From assembly GCA_913020395.1 (NCBI GenBank), contig CAJWCA010000004.1, positions 1 to 38,181 of the forward strand: a stretch of 38,181 nucleotides of DNA, in the 5' to 3' direction. Both the position numbers and the translations under genes were made by a program. Positions 31,735 to 38,181 of this stretch are shown here, piece after piece; position 1 is the stretch's first letter, and every line of letters begins with the position of its first letter. The DNA comes from an uncultured Cellvibrionales bacterium (GTDB lineage Bacteria > Pseudomonadota > Gammaproteobacteria > Pseudomonadales > Cellvibrionaceae). The notes under the pieces are model-generated. The model worked only from the letters and a program-made list of their open reading frames with translations. It ran no database searches and was not told the origin of the DNA.

Positions 31735-32829
31735 TTACGTCAACTCACTCTCCTTTGCCTGCTTTATTGCCTGTGCCCACAAGGTCTTAATCATCGACTC
31801 AGACAAGCCTTTGTCTTTCAGTAATTCTAAGGACTCCTGCTCATCCCGGGCGCCCTGGCTACACAACAACGCTGCTGTTCCCACCAACCGGCCATAATAA
31901 AGTGTTCGCGCTAGACTCCCCATTTTATTCACCGACGTTTTTTTTCTGGTCTGCTGTAAGGCCAGCAAAACGTCTTCGCCCAGTTTCCAATCCGTGGCTA
32001 TAAACTTGCTCACCTCTAAAGAGTGCGACTCAAAAACTTTAACGAGAAACAGTGGACTGAGTTCCGCATTAGAATGGGAACGTTGGAAATCCGCCGCCAG
32101 TCGAAGCAGCACGGTGTAGGAAATACTGGTCAACAGACTAAAAAAATGCGCAGAGAAACTATCATAACTGCCCGTAGATTCGGCATAATGCTTCGATGCT
32201 TCGGCCGCCAACACAGCCTGCGACCAATAGAAACGCGAGAAATCTTTAAATGCCCCTTCTGGCACATAAAATACAGGGTGCATGATTGTGGCGCTCATCA
32301 GCGATCTCAAACCCTGCTCGCCCAACAGCACAACCGCTCTTTCGATACTGTCAACCGCCTTAACGCCACTGCGATAATAGGAGCTATTTGCCATTTTTAT
32401 GACATTGCCGGTTAACACTGGATCTTGGCTCAGCACATTGGTCAGGTCTTTAACGCTGCTCTTATCGTCACGCATAATTCGCAACAACTGTGGCAGCAGC
32501 TGCGGCCTTCGCGGGAAATACTTTTCATTCTTAACGGACCTCGGTAATTCCTTTGCAATATTTTTTATGAGGGCCACCTGATTAGACGTCAATGGTTGCT
32601 GGAAATTTATCTCACCCAGTGCCAGTTGATACATCGCAATTTTTAAAGCCGTTGAGCGCTGGCACTGGAATACAATATCCTGACCGGAAGAGGTCTTTTC
32701 ATCTCGTTCGTTTTTCTTGTTATTGTTAGTTGGCACCTCCTTCTTTTGACGTTTTAGAATAAACACGCCTAAAGCAAACACTCCGAGAATGCCCCCTGCC
32801 AGTACTCCCCATTCACTTACCGTATTCAA
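31735..32829 (-). CDS. Membrane-anchored HDOD-domain protein
   Basis: 364 residues. One N-terminal transmembrane helix (WGVLAGGILGVFALGVFIL) is followed by a charged linker (KKEVPTNNNKKNERDEK) and a cytoplasmic HDOD domain (about 110-330; LPQLLRIMRDDKSSVKDLTN, DPVLTGNVIKMANSSYY, SIERAVVLLGEQGLRSLMSA). HDOD domains lack the full HD hydrolase site and act in signalling complexes, often with sensor kinases or c-di-GMP proteins. The start codon is TTG 32829, supported by a strong AAGGAGG 7 nt upstream. It follows the sensor kinase gene by 45 bp on the same strand, so a RR-HK-HDOD operon is likely. It converges on the TPR-GGDEF gene. Confidence 0.85.
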   Translation of the reverse strand: MNTVSEWGVLAGGILGVFALGVFILKRQKKEVPTNNNKKNERDEKTSSGQDIVFQCQRSTALKIAMYQLALGEINFQQPLTSNQVALIKNIAKELPRSVKNEKYFPRRPQLLPQLLRIMRDDKSSVKDLTNVLSQDPVLTGNVIKMANSSYYRSGVKAVDSIERAVVLLGEQGLRSLMSATIMHPVFYVPEGAFKDFSRFYWSQAVLAAEASKHYAESTGSYDSFSAHFFSLLTSISYTVLLRLAADFQRSHSNAELSPLFLVKVFESHSLEVSKFIATDWKLGEDVLLALQQTRKKTSVNKMGSLARTLYYGRLVGTAALLCSQGARDEQESLELLKDKGLSESMIKTLWAQAIKQAKESELT

Positions 32830-32836
32830 CCGCTGT

Positions 32837-32843
32837 CCTCCTT
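32837..32843 (-). promoter_or_regulatory. Strong Shine-Dalgarno supporting a TTG start
   Basis: AAGGAGG on the minus strand, 7 nt before TTG 32829. It fixes the HDOD gene start at a TTG, as no ATG lies in a suitable place. Confidence 0.75.
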
Positions 32844-32874
32844 AACTTTTTTGATAATTTACCCAATGGCTACA

Positions 32875-34260
32875 TCAAAACGTTAGCGCAATCCTTACAC
32901 CTTTATTTTCAACAGACGTTCTGTCGCTGGCACTGAGCGACACTGACCCTCCGTGCGCGATCATCACCTGCCGTGTCAACGCCAAACCCACCCCAGAACC
33001 TTCCCTCTTGGTGGTAAAGAAGGGAACAAAGACTTTTTCAAGTATCTCCTCTGAGACCCCCGGGCCATTATCCACCACTTCCATCACAACATGACCTCGC
33101 CGATTTATCCGGGCACTCACCTTCACCTCAGCATCTATGCGCCCAGCAAGTGCCTGTTCCGAATTTCGCAGCAAATTGATCAACACCTGTTCTATCATGT
33201 CCCCGTCGACTTCCAGGCTTAACGTCTCCGGCTCAACCATCGTTGACAGGGTAATTCCCTGTGTCTGCCAATCCGCCGACACCAGACGGGAGACGCGGGA
33301 AAAAACTTCATCAATTTTCACAAGGCCTTTTTGGGGCGCGGGCAAACGAGTCAATCTACGGTAGCTCTGCACAAAGTTCATTAAACTGTCAGAGCGGCGG
33401 GCCACCGTATCGACCGCACTTTTTATATCAGTCAGCTCCTCCAACACCTGCTCAACACCTTCAGTTCCCTTTAGCGCCTCTACCTGCTTCGTCGCGTCTT
33501 CAACCAGGTCGGTAGTTGTTTTTGCCAGGGACGCCACCGGCGTAATACTATTCATAATCTCGTGGGTCAGTACACGAACCAAGTCCTGCCAGGCCTTGAG
33601 TTGTGCTCCGTCGAGTTCGCTCTGTATGTCCTGAAGGCTGATCAGCTTCTCTACTTGATGACCAAGCGTTATATTGGTGGACGCGACCGACAAACGTTTT
33701 TCAACATCGTCAACAACAAACGTCACCAAGTGTCGATCACCGGGAGACAGGCTTCCAATGTCATGTTTAAAATCCTGGCCAAACTGACCCAGATCTTCTA
33801 GATGGCCAACCTGCGTATTGCCAAATAAACGTCTAGCGGCATTGTTGTGGATATTTATCTCGCCATCATTCTGCAGCGACACCAGCGGTACTGGCACATG
33901 TTCAACCAGCGCTTTCAGGTGCCTGAGTTCCTGTTCCTGCTCTTGCCTGGACAAACGGAATCGCTCCATAATCTCCGATAAGGTCGACCCCAATTCATCA
34001 AATCCTGCACCCTCATTTTTCATTTGAAAACGTTGGCTAAAATCGGCGTAACGAGCCGCTTCAAAAAAGCGCGTCAGTTCCGCATTGGTTTTACTCACAA
34101 AACGTAATGCTTCAATGAGTTGTACGACAACCGCCAGTAAAACTATTAAAGAGAGTGTTGGATACGATCGCTGGCTGCTGATCCATACCAACGCCAATAA
34201 CGAAACCCCTAAAAGAACCACCCTCAGGGAGATATAAAAGGCAAAGCGCTTAAAGCCCAT
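32875..34260 (-). CDS. NtrY-like sensor histidine kinase with minimal periplasmic loop
   Basis: 461 residues. Two transmembrane helices (about 11-28 and 35-52) are separated by only about six residues, so there is almost no periplasmic sensor. A HAMP-like helix pair, a PAS-like domain (VPVPLVSLQNDGEINIHNNA) and the kinase core follow. The phospho-His is H233 in THEIMNSITP, the NtrY/PrlS-like H-box. Other boxes are NLLRNSEQAL (N), DNGPGVSEEIL (G1), FFTTKREGSGVGLALT (F/G2). It probably senses a change within the membrane or in the cytoplasm. It overlaps the response regulator gene by 11 bp, so the two are a coupled pair. Cognate target: the sigma-54 efflux operon on the other side of the regulator (inference). 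Confidence 0.92.
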   Translation of the reverse strand: MGFKRFAFYISLRVVLLGVSLLALVWISSQRSYPTLSLIVLLAVVVQLIEALRFVSKTNAELTRFFEAARYADFSQRFQMKNEGAGFDELGSTLSEIMERFRLSRQEQEQELRHLKALVEHVPVPLVSLQNDGEINIHNNAARRLFGNTQVGHLEDLGQFGQDFKHDIGSLSPGDRHLVTFVVDDVEKRLSVASTNITLGHQVEKLISLQDIQSELDGAQLKAWQDLVRVLTHEIMNSITPVASLAKTTTDLVEDATKQVEALKGTEGVEQVLEELTDIKSAVDTVARRSDSLMNFVQSYRRLTRLPAPQKGLVKIDEVFSRVSRLVSADWQTQGITLSTMVEPETLSLEVDGDMIEQVLINLLRNSEQALAGRIDAEVKVSARINRRGHVVMEVVDNGPGVSEEILEKVFVPFFTTKREGSGVGLALTRQVMIAHGGSVSLSASDRTSVENKGVRIALTF

Positions 34261-35662
34261 ATTTTTCCATCCGCCGATAAAGTGCCGCTCGCGTCAAACC
34301 CAGGTCTTTTGCCGCATGGCTAATATTGTAGCGATGTAATTTTAACACTCGTGTAATGGTGCGTTGCTCCATTCTCTCCAGGTTGAAATCAGCAGACTCG
34401 GTTATTGCCCCATCCACTCTATCCTCCTGCGCCGCAGGATAGGTCAACTTAACTTCAGCGGGCGTCAATTGAAGATCAGACACCTCCAGCTGCGGTCCAT
34501 CGGCGAGAATCACCGCTCTTTCAATGGCGTGCCTCAATGCCCTGATATTTCCCGGCCAACTGTATTCACGAGAAGCCTGAAGTGCCATTGGCGACAGGCC
34601 TTTAACCGACTTGCGGTATTTACGGGCATAGAAACCGGCGTAGAATTCTGCAATCTCTTCAATATCGTCAGGTCGATCCTTCAGTGGCGGCAGATGTATC
34701 TCCACGGTATTAAGGCGAAATAACAAATCCTGCCTGAACAGTGTCTCATCCTGCAATTTCTGTCGTGGCACATTAGTGGCGGCAACAACTCTGACATCAA
34801 TGGCAACAGGCGAATTGGCGCCAAGGGGCGTCACTTCCCTTTGCTCTAGAATAGTTAACAATTTGGCCTGCAAGGAAAGCGGAATGTTGCCAATTTCATC
34901 TAAAAACAAGGTGCCGCCATTAGCCGCTTCCAAACGACCCACCCGGTCTTGCTGAGCACCCGTAAACGCCCCTTTTTTGTGACCAAACAATTCCGATTCA
35001 AACAGGGATTCCGACAGGGCACCCAGATCAACGGACATAAAAATCTCTTCGCTGCGCTGACTTTGCCGGTGAACATCGCGGGCGGCCAATTCCTTTCCCG
35101 TGCCGTTTTCACCGAGAATAAGCACATTGGCATCGGTGGGTGCGGCACGTGTGATCATCTCACTCACATCGCGCATTGCCTTGGAACACCCCAAGATTGG
35201 CTGAGCTGAAGCGCCGGAGACCTCTGCCAGTAGTTTATTGCTCTGTTTAAGGTGCTCCGCCTCAGACCGGGTCGCCCTCAATTGAGTTGCAGAGGAGAGC
35301 GTGGCTACGACCTTTTCGTTTTGCCAGGGTTTGGCGACAAAGTCTGTTGCACCATATTTCATCGCCTCGACCGCAATATCCACTCCACCGTGGGCCGTGA
35401 TCATTACCACCACTGCATCGGGGTCAATTGACATGATCTTTTTCAACCAGAAGAAACCCTGCTCGCCCGTGCTTTCGCCAGGCGAAAAATTCATATCCAG
35501 TAAAATCGCATCAAATCGACTGGCGGCCATTAACTCGGGGATCGCCCCGGGCGTTGAACACGTCACGACCTCCGCAAAATGTCGTTTCAGCAATAATTTG
35601 CCCGCCATTAGGATGTCTTCATCGTCATCAACGATGAGTACTCGCCGTTCTTTTTGTGTCAC
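34250..35662 (-). CDS. NtrC-family sigma-54 response regulator
   Basis: 470 residues. The receiver has D12-D13, phospho-acceptor Asp56 (ILLDMNFS) and Lys111 (AKPW). The sigma-54 AAA+ domain has Walker A GENGTGKE (184-191), the sigma-54 contact loop GAFTGA (231-236), and Walker B TLFLDE (251-256). A Fis-type HTH ends the protein (ISHAAKDLGLTRAALYRRMEKY). All elements needed to activate sigma-54 RNA polymerase are intact. Start GTG 35662 with AGGGA 6 nt upstream. Divergent from the efflux operon, whose promoter is a near-consensus sigma-54 site, with three matched palindromes between. This makes it the direct activator of that operon with good confidence. Confidence 0.93.
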   Translation of the reverse strand: MTQKERRVLIVDDDEDILMAGKLLLKRHFAEVVTCSTPGAIPELMAASRFDAILLDMNFSPGESTGEQGFFWLKKIMSIDPDAVVVMITAHGGVDIAVEAMKYGATDFVAKPWQNEKVVATLSSATQLRATRSEAEHLKQSNKLLAEVSGASAQPILGCSKAMRDVSEMITRAAPTDANVLILGENGTGKELAARDVHRQSQRSEEIFMSVDLGALSESLFESELFGHKKGAFTGAQQDRVGRLEAANGGTLFLDEIGNIPLSLQAKLLTILEQREVTPLGANSPVAIDVRVVAATNVPRQKLQDETLFRQDLLFRLNTVEIHLPPLKDRPDDIEEIAEFYAGFYARKYRKSVKGLSPMALQASREYSWPGNIRALRHAIERAVILADGPQLEVSDLQLTPAEVKLTYPAAQEDRVDGAITESADFNLERMEQRTITRVLKLHRYNISHAAKDLGLTRAALYRRMEKYGL

Positions 35663-35690
35663 CGGAATTCCCTGAAGCTATTAAAGAGTC

Positions 35691-35750
35691 TGTTCATTAT
35701 CGTACAGCCTGTGTTCGATTTCGTACACCCTCACTGTTCACTATCGGACA
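35691..35750. promoter_or_regulatory. Three phased palindromic activator sites (UAS)
   Basis: Copies at 35691-35706, 35712-35727 and 35735-35750. All fit TGTTC-N6-G(N)ACA, with the flanking base pair also symmetric (C..G, G..C, C..G). Twelve of 16 positions are identical across the three. Start-to-start spacings are 21 and 23 bp, about two helical turns, so all lie on one DNA face. They end 51 bp before the -24 element, suitable for NtrC-type hexamer assembly and looping, and they lie 28-88 bp upstream of the response regulator start. Confidence 0.8.
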
Positions 35751-35801
35751 GACCCGAGAAGAAACATTAAAATATACAGCAAAAACAATAACTTACGGTT
35801 G

Positions 35802-35817
35802 TGGCACGGGTTTTGTA
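35802..35817 (+). promoter_or_regulatory. Sigma-54 (-24/-12) promoter of the efflux operon
   Basis: TGGCACG-GGTT-TTGTA fits the consensus TGGCACG-N4-TTGCW with one mismatch (T for C at the -12 element). The GG and the G of TTG are correctly spaced. Expected start near 35828, giving a leader of about 50 nt to ATG 35879. Confidence 0.8.
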
Positions 35818-35878
35818 ATGTATTTGGCAAGTACGCATTTTAACGGATGAACAATCCACCCAGGCAGAGCAAAAGATA

Positions 35879-37195
35879 ATGGCTAGTATCACCAACCTTG
35901 AAAAAGTGACTGACACTGTTTCCCAGCCTACACAGACACCCGGCATGGATCGAAAAATTGAAAAGCGGGGCATTGGCAAGCGCAACAAGATGATAGTCGG
36001 CGTATTGGGTGCAGCCCTTATTGCCTACCTGACGCTGGGGCAAATGTTCCAGGGACGCAGCATGACCGTCAACGGCCAACGACTGTCTATCGCGACGGTC
36101 AAGGCAGGCACCTTTGAGGACTTCATTCCTCTTCGAGGCCGAGTGGCTCCACTGAAGACCGTTTATCTCGATGCAGTACAAGGTGGCAGAATTGAAGAAA
36201 TATTGCTGGAAGATGGCGCATTGATCACTGTGGGGCAACCCATTATTCGCCTCTCAAATTCCGACCTTCAACTCAGCGTCATGAGCACTGAGTCCCGTGT
36301 TATGGAACAGCTAAATGCGATGCGTGACCAGGAGTTACGCCTGGAACAAAATCGACTGGGACACAAACGGACACTCGTCGACCTGAACTACAACATTCGG
36401 AAACTTAGCAGAGACCTCAGCCGTCAAAAAGAGTTGTTCGACAAAGGCCATATCTCGCTCGCCGAGTACGAAGATTTTGTTGACCAGGTGCAATACTACA
36501 AAGAAACAAGAGATGTCACGCTGGAAAGCCAGTCTTCAGACGAAAAGCTAATGGCCTCTCAACTCCAGTTTTTTCAAAGCAAAACTATCGCGATGGAAGA
36601 AAATCTGGCTTTTGCCCGCAAGAGCCTGGACGAGCTGAATGTGCGCGCCCCAGTCGCTGGCAAGCTCTCGGGTTTTGATCTCGAAATTGGACAAAATATT
36701 ACCCGCGGTACCCGTATCGGCCAGATCGACAACCCCGACTCTTTTAAATTGGTGGCCAATATTGACGAATTTTATCTTGGGCGCGTGGATTTGGAGCAGC
36801 CCGTAGCTTTAACTCACAATGGCAAGCCCTACCTCCTAAATGTCGCAAAAATATATCCCGACGTGAAAAATGGTCAGTTTGAAGTTGATCTTCATTTTAA
36901 TGGCGAGATGCCAACAGGTATTCGTCGCGGTCAGACCATCCAGGCGAAGCTGACCCTGGGAGATGCCAACCAGGCAAGATTGATCCCAAAAGGCAACTTC
37001 CTCCAGGAAACCGGTGGTCAATGGCTGTTTGTGATGAACGCCGAAGGCACAGAGGCGCTACGACGCGAAGTTCGCCTGGGGCGTCGCAACAATGAATTTG
37101 TAGAAGTTTTGGAAGGTTTGGATGCCGGTGAAAAAGTCATTGTGTCCTCATATTCAACGTTCGAAGAAATGGATCGTGTTCAACTTAGCCAATAA
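35879..37195 (+). CDS. HlyD/RND-type periplasmic adaptor (membrane fusion protein)
   Basis: 438 residues. One transmembrane helix (MIVGVLGAALIAYLTLG, about 38-54) is followed by the first lipoyl-like half (GRVAPLKTVYLDAVQGGRIEEILLEDG). A long coiled-coil hairpin (about 135-245; LIDxQ-like helices with LSRDLSRQKELFDKGHISLAEY) and the second lipoyl half (LNVRAPVAGKLSGFDLEIGQ) come next. A beta-barrel and membrane-proximal domain end the protein. This is the MacA/HlyD architecture. It joins an inner-membrane ABC pump to an outer-membrane channel, which is not in this window. First gene of the efflux operon, directly behind the sigma-54 promoter. Only weak ribosome-binding sequence is present. 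Confidence 0.9.
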   Translation: MASITNLEKVTDTVSQPTQTPGMDRKIEKRGIGKRNKMIVGVLGAALIAYLTLGQMFQGRSMTVNGQRLSIATVKAGTFEDFIPLRGRVAPLKTVYLDAVQGGRIEEILLEDGALITVGQPIIRLSNSDLQLSVMSTESRVMEQLNAMRDQELRLEQNRLGHKRTLVDLNYNIRKLSRDLSRQKELFDKGHISLAEYEDFVDQVQYYKETRDVTLESQSSDEKLMASQLQFFQSKTIAMEENLAFARKSLDELNVRAPVAGKLSGFDLEIGQNITRGTRIGQIDNPDSFKLVANIDEFYLGRVDLEQPVALTHNGKPYLLNVAKIYPDVKNGQFEVDLHFNGEMPTGIRRGQTIQAKLTLGDANQARLIPKGNFLQETGGQWLFVMNAEGTEALRREVRLGRRNNEFVEVLEGLDAGEKVIVSSYSTFEEMDRVQLSQ

Positions 37196-37231
37196 TTTAT
37201 TAACAGACATAGTTAGATAAAGGAAAACACC

Positions 37232-37915
37232 ATGTTAAAACTACACAACCTGTCCAAAGTTTACCGCACAGACGAAGTGGAAACGGTCGCCCTGAATGAA
37301 GTTAATATCGAAATTGAAAAAGGTGAATTTGTTGCCATCATGGGGCCTTCTGGGTGCGGTAAATCAACATTGCTGAATATCATAGGAATGTTAGATACAC
37401 CCGCAAGCGGCCAGTATCATTTTGGTAATCAGGAAATATCATCGTTAAATGAAAGCAAACTCAGTAAAGTCAGAAAACACAACGTGGGTTTTATTTTCCA
37501 AAGTTTTAATTTAATCGATGAACTATCTGTTGAAGAGAACATTGAACTCGCCCTACTCTACCACGAGATTCCCGCATCGGAACGAAAAGAACGTGTTCGC
37601 AAGGTAATGGACAAAGTGGGCATTGCGCACCGGGCAAAACATATGCCGGGTCAATTGTCGGGCGGACAGCAACAACGCGTGGCGGTCGCCCGCGCCGTAG
37701 TTGGCAATCAATCCCTTATTCTGGCAGACGAACCCACCGGAAACCTGGACAGTGCCCACGGCCAGGAAGTGATGGAAATGTTACAGGCACTGAATGAAGA
37801 GGGCACCACTATTGTTATGGTCACCCACTCCGCCGCCCATGCAGACTACGCCCGTCGCACAATCAATTTATTTGATGGACAGGTAGTTACCGAAAGCCTG
37901 CGCGCAGCGTCCTAA
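37232..37915 (+). CDS. MacB/LolD-type ABC transporter ATP-binding protein
   Basis: 227 residues: Walker A GPSGCGKST (38-46), Q-loop FIFQSFNLID, signature LSGGQQQR (142-149), Walker B LILADEPTGNLD (162-173, Glu167 catalytic) and the switch His in VMVTHS. The LolD/MacB group is recognised by the TGNLDS Walker B. AAGGAAAA lies before the start. It is 36 bp after the HlyD-type gene and 25 bp before the permease, so the three form an operon for a MacAB-like tripartite exporter of peptides, lipids or toxic compounds. Confidence 0.95.
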   Translation: MLKLHNLSKVYRTDEVETVALNEVNIEIEKGEFVAIMGPSGCGKSTLLNIIGMLDTPASGQYHFGNQEISSLNESKLSKVRKHNVGFIFQSFNLIDELSVEENIELALLYHEIPASERKERVRKVMDKVGIAHRAKHMPGQLSGGQQQRVAVARAVVGNQSLILADEPTGNLDSAHGQEVMEMLQALNEEGTTIVMVTHSAAHADYARRTINLFDGQVVTESLRAAS

Positions 37916-37940
37916 GAAGATCCGAAAGGAGGAGTGAATC

Positions 37941-38181
37941 ATGTTTTCAAGTTACATAAAACTGGCAATTCGAAACCTGCAAAAAAACAGGCTCTATGCC
38001 GCGATTAATGTATTTGGCCTGGCTATTGGCCTGACGGTCTACCTGATGGGGAACATACTGGGTAGTTATGAAAATAATCACGACAGCATGTTTAAGAACC
38101 GCGACCGAACCTACACGGTGGGCGCAGAGTTTAGCCCTGATGCCAACATCGGAGTATCGGGCACCGACGGCGTTCAAAGTG
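37941..38181 (+). CDS. FtsX/MacB-type ABC permease, 3' truncated by window edge
   Basis: The first 80 residues are visible. MFSSYIKLAIRNLQKNRLYA is the usual start of MacB-PCD/FtsX permeases, followed by the first transmembrane helix (INVFGLAIGLTVYLMG) and the start of the periplasmic domain (YENNHDSMFKNRDRTYTV). AAAGGAGGAG lies 8-10 nt before the ATG. The frame runs to the window end without a stop. It is the third gene of the sigma-54 efflux operon. Confidence 0.88.
   Translation, partial: MFSSYIKLAIRNLQKNRLYAAINVFGLAIGLTVYLMGNILGSYENNHDSMFKNRDRTYTVGAEFSPDANIGVSGTDGVQS

Noticed and set aside
37232-38181. Assignment of the ABC genes as lolCDE (lipoprotein release)
   Set aside because: The HlyD-type adaptor upstream and the sigma-54/two-component control fit a MacAB-like exporter better. 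LolCDE has no adaptor and is constitutive.

Overview
This 38.2 kb window looks like chromosome from a Gram-negative, free-living gammaproteobacterium, probably an aquatic Cellvibrionales- or Alteromonadales-type carbohydrate user. This assignment is inference from gene families: a TonB-dependent receptor, outer-membrane lipoproteins, many cyclic-nucleotide and c-di-GMP proteins, a sigma-54 two-component system, a GH1/GPH/LacI sugar locus, and operators of the TGTAAGCGCTTACA type. Genes are dense and mostly intact. I found no tRNA, rRNA, CRISPR array, insertion sequence or prophage gene.

Layout. (1) 1-443: 3' part of a LuxR-type HTH gene. (2) 470-5633: a three-gene sulfur/PLP operon on the minus strand (DsrE-like protein, group II PLP decarboxylase, cysteine synthase fused to glutaredoxin), divergent from a winged-helix/TolB-like/TPR regulator. 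(3) 5630-8755: a tail-anchored protein, a YcaQ-type DNA glycosylase, a sterol-desaturase-family hydroxylase and a thiol-rich ArsR regulator, with two copies of a shared 16-bp operator-like site. (4) 8894-12175: a CHASE2 adenylate cyclase, an SH3-like secreted protein and an M48 metalloprotease lipoprotein in one operon. (5) 12189-18544: a GAF/HD-GYP protein and single housekeeping or envelope genes (acyltransferase, anchored glutaredoxin, TPR protein, lipoprotein, YciI-like protein). (6) 18545-23544: a beta-glucoside operon (GH1, GPH symporter, LacI regulator, secreted polysaccharide deacetylase) behind two LacI-type operators and two candidate promoters. (7) 23576-27577: a TonB-dependent receptor and a DUF885 peptidase-like protein. 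(8) 27776-32829: an acetyltransferase, a REC-EAL protein whose receiver lacks its phospho-acceptor Asp, a divergent TPR-GGDEF protein with a broken GGDEF motif but an intact RxxD I-site, and an HDOD protein. (9) 32875-38181: a NtrY/NtrC-like two-component pair divergent from a HlyD/ABC/FtsX-type efflux operon, which has a near-consensus sigma-54 promoter and three phased palindromic activator sites between the two.

The most interesting parts are the sulfur/PLP operon with its unusual fusion, the complete sigma-54 switch with three matched sites, and the pair of c-di-GMP proteins with mutated signalling residues. All coordinates, motifs and repeats were read by eye. Family names rest on motif recognition; no database search was run.
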